Source of the DNA: Mariprofundus sp.
GTDB taxonomy: Bacteria; Pseudomonadota; Zetaproteobacteria; Mariprofundales; Mariprofundaceae
NCBI GenBank assembly: GCA_021772775.1
Contig: JAJFLH010000031.1
Location: 1-64,000, forward strand
Direction of reading: 5' to 3'
DNA length: 64,000 nt
Below, piece by piece: positions 1-7,783 of this stretch (position 1 is its first letter; each line of letters begins with the position of its first letter). A program made the translations under genes and the position numbers. The notes under the pieces were generated by a model that was not told the DNA's origin, did no database searches, and was given only the letters and a program-made list of their open reading frames with translations.

Positions 1-39
1 CTGATACCGTTGCTCTTGGGTAAGCTGCGTGTAGTTCAT
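1..39 (-). CDS. IS30-family transposase, N-terminal fragment (cut by window edge)
   Basis: Only 13 codons are visible, reading MNYTQLTQEQRYQ from an ATG at 39. This matches the start of IS30-type transposases, where a Y-x-x-L-T-x-x-x-R-Y-x-I motif begins the helix-turn-helix that binds the terminal repeats. An AAGGA ribosome site lies six bases upstream. The catalytic DDE domain would lie left of the window, so integrity cannot be judged. The assignment rests on a short motif plus its position at an element end. Confidence 0.6.
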   Translation of the reverse strand, partial: MNYTQLTQEQRYQ

Positions 40-138
40 TCTTTGTCCTTTGATAAGTCGTGTTTGAAAAGCGCAAGACTGCTACCGCAGCTTGCTCCTT
101 CAAACCCTTATCAAAGTTGCACTTACAAGTTGAATCCG
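1..138 (-). mobile_element. End of an IS30-family insertion sequence (runs off the left edge)
   Basis: The minus strand carries the first 13 codons of a transposase (next entry). Outward of it lie about 100 bases typical of an insertion-sequence end. These include an imperfect hairpin at 48-116 with perfect 10-base arms (48-57 with 107-116) and a second 7-base pair of arms (62-68 with 99-105). They are followed by a stretch around 117-138 that resembles IS30-type terminal repeats as I remember them. The element abuts a gene fragment with no N-terminal half, as expected from an insertion. The exact outer boundary (about 133-142) and the target duplication cannot be set from one end. Confidence 0.6.
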
Positions 139-447
139 CGCGATAAAAAAAGCACCAGATAATTTGATAGCTAAGGTTGAGATCTATTCCGATGATCTTC
201 CAACATTGATGTCACGGCTTGAACGAGAAGGTTTTCAGCACGCTTATATCGACGGAGGCACTACAATCACCTCTTTTCTTAACCTGGACTGATTAATGAA
301 ATGACAATTACACAAGCGCCAATCCTACTCGGAGACGGTATTTCATTGATTGCTAAAACCAGTAAATATATTATGTTAGAAGGTTCTATAGTCGCAGCTT
401 ATGCAAATGATTTCATTCAAATAAAATATACGGTCAATTACCTATAA
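134..447 (+). pseudogene. RibD_C/DHFR-family reductase remnant, 5' truncated and frameshifted
   Basis: Translation from 134 gives a C-terminal half typical of the small dihydrofolate-reductase-like family (RibD C-terminal domain). It contains VEIYSDDLPTLMSRLE, then HAYIDGGTTITSFL, then (after a frame change near 288-292) INEMTITQAPILLGDGI, ending in a stop at 445-447. The family normally has about 100 more N-terminal residues with the nucleotide-binding start, and these are absent. One missing base between the codons for Asp and Leu/Ile in the LDLINEMT motif creates the frameshift. The break coincides with the IS30-type end, so insertion probably removed the 5' half. Confidence 0.7.
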
Positions 448-811
448 CAAGCGCATGAGTTAAGGTTTAGTTGTTATCCGTACAACTGGTCTGTTTTCTC
501 TAAACAATTTCACTGCTCATCAAAGGGTGGGGAGTGATAGCCGACAGCCGGATTTCTTATCTATTATGAATCAGTAGTTTGGTAGGCCATTGAATTTGCT
601 GCTCTATCTCTGATTCGCTGCGTGTGAAATTTATAATTCGTATGAAAAACGATTGAGATTTGTTGAGAAGTCTCACGTAGTGGTATTTTAAATGCTTTTT
701 TATCTATAGCAATGAGAGATAAAGTAGGCATTAACCTCATCGAGAAAGAGGTTGTGTTATCTATAAGTTATCCTGCATACTTGCAGATAAGTCCTTGGAT
801 GGTGGCCTTAT
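448..811. other. Intergenic region with no recognised gene
   Basis: About 360 AT-rich bases separate the gene remnant from the first kinase. A short inverted repeat (ATAACAA at 444-450 and TTGTTAT at 471-477) and a small hairpin (AACCTC/GAGGTT, about 732-753) are present. No open frame with a ribosome site or recognisable motif was found on either strand. The promoter of the downstream kinase operon presumably lies here, but I could not place it. Confidence 0.5.
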
Positions 812-3439
812 TTGAACAAGATCAAAGGTAAGTTATTTAAATATCCTCTCGCTCTGCTTGTTGCCATTTTCGTGGTGATGGCCGTTGCTGTGTCTCTATC
901 CGAATTGAAATCTCATATTATTGATAACGCCAGACATAACCTTACAACCGTAAATAAAAATGTCCGCCTGGCTCTGCACCGCCAAATTGAAACAGAAGTT
1001 ATTGCTATTAATCAAATGATTGAAAATAATGAAACGCGTAAGACATTGATGCAGGTCTTGAAAACAGGTGCATCTTCACAAGGTCAACGTTTCGGACTAC
1101 GTAAAGTATTGTCTGAGAGTGTTTTTTCTCAACATTATAATGGTTATTATCTGATTGCATTGAATAAACAGATTATCGCATCAATGAAAGAGTCTGACAG
1201 TGGTTTGATGGCGCCCCAGAGTGCTGTCGCTGCGATCCAGAGATTAGAGCAAGGTGAGCAATCGGCCATTACACACGCCTTTTCATATAATGGGAAAATA
1301 TCCATGTGGTTGCTAAAGGGTATTACGGATGATCGAGGTAAGAGTGTAGCTTATTTCGCACTAGATTTGGGAGAAAAAAACCGCTTTTCATCGACGACAC
1401 TGAGCGCCGGCCTTACCTATGCAACAGGGGAGACATATCTGGTTGATGCGCAGGGTCGTATGTTGTCTGAAGCACGTTTTCATGATGATCTTGTTAAGGC
1501 CGGTCTATTAAAAGTAGGGGAGTACAGTACATTAAATATTAATGTGCGTGATCCAGGGCTGAACTTATTAGAGCAGCAGAAACGGCACATCGTGTCCAGT
1601 GAAGCGCCTTTTACTTTAGCCCTTACTCAGGTGTTAGCCGAACCTGAACTGAGCTGGAATATGGATGGTTACAGGGATTATCGTGGTGTTCCTGTATTGG
1701 GTGTGTGGCAGTGGGATAAGTATCTTAAAGCAGCCATTATTACTGAAATAGATCAGGAAGAAGCCATGCAGCAGTACCGCTATGTACGTAACCTTCTATT
1801 GATCTTGATGTTGATTGTAGTGGCGGGAACTATTTTGGCTGTGATGGCATACAGTCGCATGCGTATTCGTTCAGAGAAAGAGGCCAACCGACATAAAGAT
1901 CTACTATTGAAGTCTACGGCAGAAGCGATATTTGGCATAGATCTGAATGGCGATTGCACATTCGTAAACCTCTCTTTTCTTAATATGCTTGGTTATAAAG
2001 AGAAAGAGGTGATTGGGAAAAATATCCACCAGTTGATTCATCATACCTACTCGAATGGAGATGCATATCCGATAGAAGATTGTAATATCTATAAAGCACA
2101 CCGTGAAAAAACACGTGTGCATAGCTGTGAAGAGTCGTTCTGGCATAAAGATGGCAGTCAAATTCTGGTTGAATACTGGTCACAGCCACTGTTTGAAGGT
2201 GATGATGCTGTCGGCAGCGTTGTCACCTTTCTTGATATCACACAACAGCGGCAAAATGAATTTGAACGCGAACAATTGGAAAAGCAGGTACAACATTCAC
2301 AACGTTTGGAGAGTCTGGGGGTATTAGCCGGTGGCATTGCCCATGATTTCAATAACTTGCTCGCAGCGATTCTAGGTAACGCCTCTTTGGTTGAATCAAA
2401 TATTTTAAAAGACCCGCTTAAAGCCAAAGAGCGTGCGTCTAAAATTATTCTGTCGGCTGAAAAAGCAGGAGTGCTATGCAAACAGATGTTGGCTTATTCA
2501 GGAAAAGGTCAATTTATTTTGAAACCGATTGATTTGTCAGAAATCGTTGAAGAGATGACGCATCTGCTGGAAGTATCCATCGATAAAGCAGTTATCCTTA
2601 AATATCATCTGGCTAAACATTTACCCTTAATTATGGTTGATGAGGCGCAGATTCAGCAAGTGGTTATGAATCTTGTGACCAATGCAAATGAAGCCATTGA
2701 TGGCCGAAGTGGCGTGGTGTCCGTCACAACCGGCATGATGCATGCAGATAAACACTACCTTGCAACCTGTCATGCTGAAAAAATTCAAGCTGGGCGATTT
2801 ATTTATGTGGAAGTCAGTGATACCGGTTGTGGGATGGACAGAGAGACTATCCAGAAGGTTTTCGACCCATTCTTCACCACCAAAGTGACAGGTCGTGGGC
2901 TTGGAATGAGTGCTGTGCTGGGCATTGTCCGAGGCCATAAGGGAGCCTTGAAGGTCTATTCTGAGCCTGGACGTGGAACAACATTCAAATTCCTGTTGCC
3001 GATTGATGAATCGGAAACCTCCAGAAGTATTGGTGAGCCGCATGATAACTCGGTACAACATTATACTGGTGGAGTGGTGCTAGTTGTCGATGATGAAGAG
3101 ACCGTGCGCGAAGTGACATGCATGATGCTTGAAGAGATGGGCTTTGAAACGATCACGGCTGCTAATGGTGAAGATGGTTTAGCTCTGTATAAAAAACACC
3201 GTAACTCTATTTTGTTTGTATTCACTGATCTGACCATGCCACGTATGTGTGGTAAGGAGCTCTTTACGAATCTTAAACGTATTAACCCTGAGTGTCGGGT
3301 AATCTTAAGCAGTGGTTACAACTCAACAGAGGCCATTCAGCAGTTCTCCGGTAAGGGCTTGGCTGGTTTCGTACAAAAGCCGTTTACACCACATGCTTTA
3401 AGCGAAGAAGTGAAGAAAATACTTGGCGCGGGAGAGTGA
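812..3439 (+). CDS. Hybrid sensor histidine kinase (periplasmic sensor, PAS, HisKA, HATPase, REC)
   Basis: 875 residues from a TTG start; the first membrane helix (about 11-31) lies close to this start, so later ATGs would remove it. A large periplasmic domain (32-325) follows, then a second helix (about 327-348) and a PAS domain (365-485). The HisKA box GGIAHDFNN has H511 as the phosphorylation site. The HATPase N-box NLVTNANEAID and the DTGCGMD box come next, then a C-terminal receiver with phospho-acceptor D806. It probably autophosphorylates on a periplasmic cue and passes phosphate to its own receiver; no DNA-binding partner is adjacent. The stop overlaps the region of the next gene's start, so the two are translationally linked. 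Its kinase core closely resembles that of the kinase at 28535-30871. Confidence 0.93.
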   Translation: MNKIKGKLFKYPLALLVAIFVVMAVAVSLSELKSHIIDNARHNLTTVNKNVRLALHRQIETEVIAINQMIENNETRKTLMQVLKTGASSQGQRFGLRKVLSESVFSQHYNGYYLIALNKQIIASMKESDSGLMAPQSAVAAIQRLEQGEQSAITHAFSYNGKISMWLLKGITDDRGKSVAYFALDLGEKNRFSSTTLSAGLTYATGETYLVDAQGRMLSEARFHDDLVKAGLLKVGEYSTLNINVRDPGLNLLEQQKRHIVSSEAPFTLALTQVLAEPELSWNMDGYRDYRGVPVLGVWQWDKYLKAAIITEIDQEEAMQQYRYVRNLLLILMLIVVAGTILAVMAYSRMRIRSEKEANRHKDLLLKSTAEAIFGIDLNGDCTFVNLSFLNMLGYKEKEVIGKNIHQLIHHTYSNGDAYPIEDCNIYKAHREKTRVHSCEESFWHKDGSQILVEYWSQPLFEGDDAVGSVVTFLDITQQRQNEFEREQLEKQVQHSQRLESLGVLAGGIAHDFNNLLAAILGNASLVESNILKDPLKAKERASKIILSAEKAGVLCKQMLAYSGKGQFILKPIDLSEIVEEMTHLLEVSIDKAVILKYHLAKHLPLIMVDEAQIQQVVMNLVTNANEAIDGRSGVVSVTTGMMHADKHYLATCHAEKIQAGRFIYVEVSDTGCGMDRETIQKVFDPFFTTKVTGRGLGMSAVLGIVRGHKGALKVYSEPGRGTTFKFLLPIDESETSRSIGEPHDNSVQHYTGGVVLVVDDEETVREVTCMMLEEMGFETITAANGEDGLALYKKHRNSILFVFTDLTMPRMCGKELFTNLKRINPECRVILSSGYNSTEAIQQFSGKGLAGFVQKPFTPHALSEEVKKILGAGE

Positions 3440-3441
3440 GA

Positions 3442-4263
3442 ATGTCTAAATATATTCTAATGTTTTTCTTTCTTATCCCTATGGTGATGCCGACCGCACA
3501 TGCTGAAACCATCACGATATCAGGTTCAACGACAGTGAAGAAGTTCATTATGATGGCAGCTGAATCGTATGAAGAGCTGAATCCCAACTTGAGTATTAAT
3601 ATTAATGGTGCTGGTTCGAGTGCCGGGTTCGGGCAGATTTTGGATAAACGTGTTGATATTGGCATGATGAGTCGCGAATTAACGACGCGGGAGCAATCAA
3701 CAATAGGCGATATAGAGCGTATTGCTGTAGCGGTGGATGCTGTCGCCGCAGTGGTTTCGCGAGAAGTCGAGCATGCTGGCCTGGTTCAACTGACCGTTGA
3801 GACTCTGGCGGGCATTTATCGTGGTCAAATCACCAATTGGAATCAGCTGGGGGGGCCTGACCGAGCGATTCTTCTTGTCGATAAAGATCTGCATCGCGGA
3901 ACCCGTCATGTGTTCGCGGAATATGTATTGGGCTCACCAACAGCACCGGTGGCCTCAGATGCCATTATCCTGGAGTCGAATGATGATGTTGCCACGATTG
4001 TAGCCAGCAGTGACCAAGCCATAGCCTATCTCAGTGCTGCTTATGTCGATGAGTCTGTTCATGCATTGGCGCTTGAAATTGATGGGGAAGTTATTTCACC
4101 AAGCATAGACAACATCAGAAGCGGGGCTTACCCTATATTTCGCAAGTTATATTTACTGGTGCCCAGAGCCTCCTCAGAGCATGTACAAGGTTTTATTCAG
4201 TTTGTGATGTCGGTAAAAGGCCAGAAGATAGCGGCTAGGGCTGGCTATCTACCCATTCAGTAG
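3442..4263 (+). CDS. PstS-like periplasmic substrate-binding protein
   Basis: 273 residues from ATG 3442, which has a GGGAG site seven bases upstream; an in-frame GTG at 3436 is less likely. A signal peptide ends near PTAHA. The mature protein begins with ITISGSTTVKKF, followed by INGAGSSAGFGQI and ITNWNQLGG, all characteristic of phosphate/oxyanion-binding proteins of the PstS group. No PstC, PstA or PstB transporter genes are nearby. The gene starts two bases after the stop of a hybrid sensor kinase, which suggests it works as a ligand receptor for that kinase rather than in import. The ligand is not known; phosphate is the family default. Confidence 0.85.
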   Translation: MSKYILMFFFLIPMVMPTAHAETITISGSTTVKKFIMMAAESYEELNPNLSININGAGSSAGFGQILDKRVDIGMMSRELTTREQSTIGDIERIAVAVDAVAAVVSREVEHAGLVQLTVETLAGIYRGQITNWNQLGGPDRAILLVDKDLHRGTRHVFAEYVLGSPTAPVASDAIILESNDDVATIVASSDQAIAYLSAAYVDESVHALALEIDGEVISPSIDNIRSGAYPIFRKLYLLVPRASSEHVQGFIQFVMSVKGQKIAARAGYLPIQ

Positions 4264-4414
4264 TGATTCAGGATGTGATTTTACAGTCTTGTTAGAATGA
4301 GAGAAGCATTCATATCTGTAGATGCTGTGGTATCTTTGTTATAAAAGGCTTGCTTGGCACGCTACTTGTTACATACATTTGATCATTCTAGCTGTGAATG
4401 GGAGGCCATATCAC

Positions 4415-5461
4415 ATGGATAAAGAAATAATCAAATCGGTAATCGAAATTACCCGCAATCGTGACCTTGATTCGCTGGAGTGCAGCCTTGTTGCAACTTT
4501 GGCCGAATTGCTTCCAGCGACAGCTATCTCAATATACAAACTGCATGGAGAGCATGTTAGCGAGGGTTTTGATGAGGTCGTTAGCCTCACTATTACTGAG
4601 GCAGAGAAGGGCGATAAAAACTTTATATGGGATATTAAATCTGGCTGTATGATACTTGAAAAGCATGTGGAACAATGTCTATTGGACGTGCAATCAATCT
4701 CTTATCAATTGGATAAAACGACGACCCGTCTACTCATCCCGCTACATAATGAGAAGGATCTTTTTGGTGTGATCCGAATTGATAGCTTGAAAACGATTGA
4801 TGCACATCAGTCCTCAATAGAAGGGCTGATTAAAATTTATGAAAACTACCAGTCCATTCTGCATGAAAGTGAACGGGATAAACTCACTCGCCTACTTAAC
4901 CGGAGAACATTTGAGACTAAGCTGGGTCGATTGTTGAAATCACAGCAACAAGAGCAGGAGCAGTATTCATCACCGGAAAAGTTACTGGAGCGTAGAAAAA
5001 AGAAAGCCACATCCCATGCTTGGATGGCTATGGCTGATATTGATCATTTTAAGAGGATTAATGATAACTACGGTCATCTGTTTGGCGATGAGGTGTTGTT
5101 AAGACTGGCACAGTTAATGCGAAAATGTTTCCGGAGCTCAGACTTGCTGTTTCGATTCGGGGGGGAGGAGTTTGTCATTATTCTTGAACCCATTCCGTAT
5201 GAGTCGGCGATACTCGTATTTGAACGTTTTCGTAAAACATTGGAAACATATGAATTTCCGCAACTTGGCTGCATTACAATTAGTATCGGGTTTGAGAAGA
5301 TTTCGATCAATGATTTTCCCGATACGGTGTTAGAAAATATCGATAAAGCGCTCTATTATGCAAAAGAGCGTGGGCGTAACTGCGTGCATAATTACCAACA
5401 GCTGATTGAAGATGGTAATTTGCATGAAGTCGAGGCCAAAAGCGATGTCGATCTATTTTGA
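4415..5461 (+). CDS. GGDEF-domain diguanylate cyclase with N-terminal GAF-like domain
   Basis: 348 residues starting at ATG 4415 behind a GGGAGG site; the frame is open further upstream but without a good start. The N-terminal ~165 residues look like a GAF sensor fold (LLIPLHNEKDLFGVIRID). The C-terminal GGDEF domain has the active-site motif GGEEF at 249-253, so it should make cyclic di-GMP. An RxxD inhibitory site (R240, D243) lies five residues before it, indicating product feedback. No membrane segment is seen. It follows the kinase and binding-protein pair by about 150 bases and may be an output of the same signal, which is inference. Confidence 0.9.
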   Translation: MDKEIIKSVIEITRNRDLDSLECSLVATLAELLPATAISIYKLHGEHVSEGFDEVVSLTITEAEKGDKNFIWDIKSGCMILEKHVEQCLLDVQSISYQLDKTTTRLLIPLHNEKDLFGVIRIDSLKTIDAHQSSIEGLIKIYENYQSILHESERDKLTRLLNRRTFETKLGRLLKSQQQEQEQYSSPEKLLERRKKKATSHAWMAMADIDHFKRINDNYGHLFGDEVLLRLAQLMRKCFRSSDLLFRFGGEEFVIILEPIPYESAILVFERFRKTLETYEFPQLGCITISIGFEKISINDFPDTVLENIDKALYYAKERGRNCVHNYQQLIEDGNLHEVEAKSDVDLF

Positions 5462-5476
5462 CCTGCAAAGCAATTG

Positions 5477-6157
5477 TCAGCGATTTCTGCTCCACAGGAG
5501 CTTATCAAGTATTAGGGTCTCAATGGCCGAGTAGGGTGCCGGTGTCTGGAGCAGTGATCGGGCTAATTCATCTAACTCTTGCGGTGTAAGTGATCGCTGC
5601 CGTCGTTGCAGTTCTGTTTTAATCTGCTCAGATGTCATGGGGGGGAGTAGTACTGGCGTTGCATTGAGGTTTGAGCCGGGTAAAGCTGAACCATCAGAGT
5701 CTAAAAGAGCTTGATCGTAGCCTGATTCAGATACGCATAACAGGGCAATATGACGACGCTGTTTAATGGTGTTAAGTGTTTGAATAAAGTCACAGTGATA
5801 ACCATTGCTGAGAACACCAGGGTATCGTAATTCATCAAAGTTATGCAGGATAAAAAGCTGTTTCTTGCCCTCTAATTCGATCCGATCAAGTAAAGATTCA
5901 AGCTTTTTAGGCGTTGGCTGAATCTCTGCTTCTTGCAGCGTCACTGCATTATAAAGTGCTTTAAAATCAGTCTTATAGTCACGTATGTTAATGAAAACTA
6001 TTTTTAAGCTGGCAGGTAGGCTTTGACGTATATCCTGCAGTGTTCTTCGGCGTCCTTGGCCGTGAGGGCTGATCATATTGATGCTTTGGCCGCTTAGTAA
6101 ACGCTTTATAAGCGAGGCTGTGAATTCAGGACGCAAATGATTACAGCAGATGGTCAT
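5477..6157 (-). CDS. Small AAA-like ATPase with degenerate P-loop
   Basis: 226 residues from ATG 6157. The N-terminal part contains SPHGQGRRRTLQDI, where a Walker A loop would be expected but Arg replaces the usual GK[ST]. A hydrophobic strand ending in ILHNFDEL resembles Walker B. The overall pattern recalls the short ORC/ExeA-type AAA modules that accompany pilus or secretion systems. The gene follows a peptidoglycan-binding protein gene by 13 bases in the same direction. ExeA/GspA proteins carry an AAA domain and a peptidoglycan-binding domain in one chain, so this pair could be a split version. Nucleotide hydrolysis is doubtful because of the altered P-loop. Confidence 0.6.
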   Translation of the reverse strand: MTICCNHLRPEFTASLIKRLLSGQSINMISPHGQGRRRTLQDIRQSLPASLKIVFINIRDYKTDFKALYNAVTLQEAEIQPTPKKLESLLDRIELEGKKQLFILHNFDELRYPGVLSNGYHCDFIQTLNTIKQRRHIALLCVSESGYDQALLDSDGSALPGSNLNATPVLLPPMTSEQIKTELQRRQRSLTPQELDELARSLLQTPAPYSAIETLILDKLLWSRNR

Positions 6158-6170
6158 CTGTCAGTCTTTA

Positions 6171-6569
6171 TCAGACCAGTGGTTGCTGCGTCACACGCAG
6201 TGTTTGAGGCCGTGACATCAGTTGGTGAAGTTCATCTTCGGTGATAAGTTTTTTGTGAATGAGCAGCTGGATGAGCGCATCAAGCTGGTGTTGATTCACT
6301 GGATTGGCTGATGATATACTATGATTATCGGTTGAATTAGCTTTAGAACTCGTCGCAAGAGGCCCCTGTTGCATCATTTGAAGCAGATCATCATCGACTA
6401 TACCTGTCGGTTTTAACGCGTGCTGTTTTTGATAAGCTTTGACAGCATCACGGGTGAATGCACCAAATAGCCCTGGTTGATCTTCCATGGGATAACCGGC
6501 TCGACTGAGTGATTCTTGCAGCATGGTGATTCTTTTACCGCGCATAAACATTTTAAGGGGCCTAGACAT
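6171..6569 (-). CDS. Peptidoglycan-binding domain protein (PG_binding_1)
   Basis: 132 residues from ATG 6569, preceded by a GGAGA site seven bases away; the frame extends upstream but that part looks non-coding. Residues ~15-70 match the three-helix peptidoglycan-binding domain, with LQESLSRAGY, then GLFGAFTRDAVKAYQK and HALKPTGIVDDDLL. The rest is Ser/Asn/Gln-rich and ends in a helix. No signal peptide is visible, which is odd for a wall-binding protein and suggests it acts with a partner, perhaps the ATPase-like protein encoded just downstream. Confidence 0.75.
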   Translation of the reverse strand: MSRPLKMFMRGKRITMLQESLSRAGYPMEDQPGLFGAFTRDAVKAYQKQHALKPTGIVDDDLLQMMQQGPLATSSKANSTDNHSISSANPVNQHQLDALIQLLIHKKLITEDELHQLMSRPQTLRVTQQPLV

Positions 6570-6718
6570 GATTCTCTCCGTACGCTTGATTGTCTGTGAT
6601 GCGGATACTGGCGTTGCACAGGGCATGCTGACAAGTGGATTGAAAAATGAATACGATAGCGTTTGGACAGTTGGCGTAGCAGTTATATGGCGATAAACTT
6701 CTATATGAGAGGTGTACG

Positions 6719-7120
6719 ATGATAGATCAACAGAAATGGTTTGCAGCAGCATCCTGTGGTGATGAAGATACGTTGAAGCAGGCAATTGCATCAGGGTTTG
6801 ACGTGAATCTCAGAGATACAACAAAGAACACTGCTTTGCACTGTGCAACGAAACAGGCGCATGAGCACTGTATGCGTCTTCTTATTCAGTCGGGTGCTAA
6901 TGTGAATGCTCAGAATGATTTTGATTCAACAGCATTGCATTTGACGGAAAAGAATATCGTAAGCATTCGTATTCTTTTAGAAGCCGGAGCTGATCCGAAC
7001 ATGAGGGATAAAGATTGGGATTATCCCTATTATTTCGCATTCTATGGTTCAATGACACGCGAACTCACCGAACTTTATATCAAGCATGGTGCGAATTTAA
7101 TGTTATTCGATTCAAAATAA
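6719..7120 (+). CDS. Ankyrin-repeat protein
   Basis: 133 residues from ATG 6719 with an AGAGG ribosome site. About three to four ankyrin repeats span nearly the whole protein, with the TALHCATKQAHEHCMRLLI and GANVNAQNDFDSTALHLT pattern and GADPNMRDKDWDYPYYFAF. There is no signal peptide or membrane segment, so it is presumably a cytoplasmic protein-interaction module. It is divergent from the peptidoglycan-binding gene and lies 42 bases before a Gre-like factor. No specific partner can be named. Confidence 0.88.
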   Translation: MIDQQKWFAAASCGDEDTLKQAIASGFDVNLRDTTKNTALHCATKQAHEHCMRLLIQSGANVNAQNDFDSTALHLTEKNIVSIRILLEAGADPNMRDKDWDYPYYFAFYGSMTRELTELYIKHGANLMLFDSK

Positions 7121-7162
7121 TAACAGCATGAGTATGTTTCAGATACTGGTGAGCTGGTAAAC

Positions 7163-7645
7163 GTGGCAAATAAGCAGAAAATATTAGCGCAAATGATTGA
7201 TCAGCTGCAGGCTGACCTGTTAATGCTTGAACAGGCGGTTGAGCTTGCGCGCGATACTGCTACGCATAGCGATTGTCTGGGCTCCAGCAAATATGAAACG
7301 ATGGGTTTGGAGGCCTCTTATCTGGCTCAGGGCCAAGGTATACGTCTACTGGAGGTGGAGCGGTCGTTGAGCTGTTTCAAAACACTGAAACTGTCAGAGC
7401 AAGTCACTACTGCTGTGTCGTTGTCGTCATTACTGCAGTTGGAAGATGATAAGGGTAGCCAGCAGATGTTATGGCTTGCCGCTATGGCAGGTGGATTAAA
7501 GGTGGAGTACGATGATATGATGGTTACTGTGATCACGCCTCAATCACCACTGGGACGTGCATTAATGGGTAAAAAGGCAGGGGATGAGTTGGAAATCAAT
7601 ATCGCTGGTGTGAATCGTAGTTATGAAATTTTGACGGTTTATTAA
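7163..7645 (+). CDS. GreA/GreB-family transcript cleavage factor-like protein
   Basis: 160 residues from a GTG start. The N-terminal half is helical, as in the Gre coiled coil that enters the RNA polymerase secondary channel. The C-terminal half carries the Gre fold with ITPQSPLGRALMGKKAGDEL, the family's best-conserved stretch. The coiled-coil tip does not show the usual E/D pair in an obvious form, so cleavage-stimulating activity is uncertain. It resembles the shortened Gre-like paralogs that many proteobacteria carry beside standard GreA. Confidence 0.8.
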   Translation: MANKQKILAQMIDQLQADLLMLEQAVELARDTATHSDCLGSSKYETMGLEASYLAQGQGIRLLEVERSLSCFKTLKLSEQVTTAVSLSSLLQLEDDKGSQQMLWLAAMAGGLKVEYDDMMVTVITPQSPLGRALMGKKAGDELEINIAGVNRSYEILTVY

Positions 7646-7783
7646 GCTAAGCGATCAGATATCAACACAACAGTTGTGGACTAATCATGATCTTCCTCAT
7701 ATGGTGAATGATGGTATGATGTCAGTACAAGTTGGAATTAGCCGGGTGAGCTATCGTTAACTGCAATTGAATGCGGGCTACTT

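Noticed and set aside
442-480. Possible integron attC site after the reductase remnant
   Set aside because: ATAACAA and TTGTTAT form a short dyad, but the spacing is under 40 bases and the right core site does not fit the GTTRRRY consensus.
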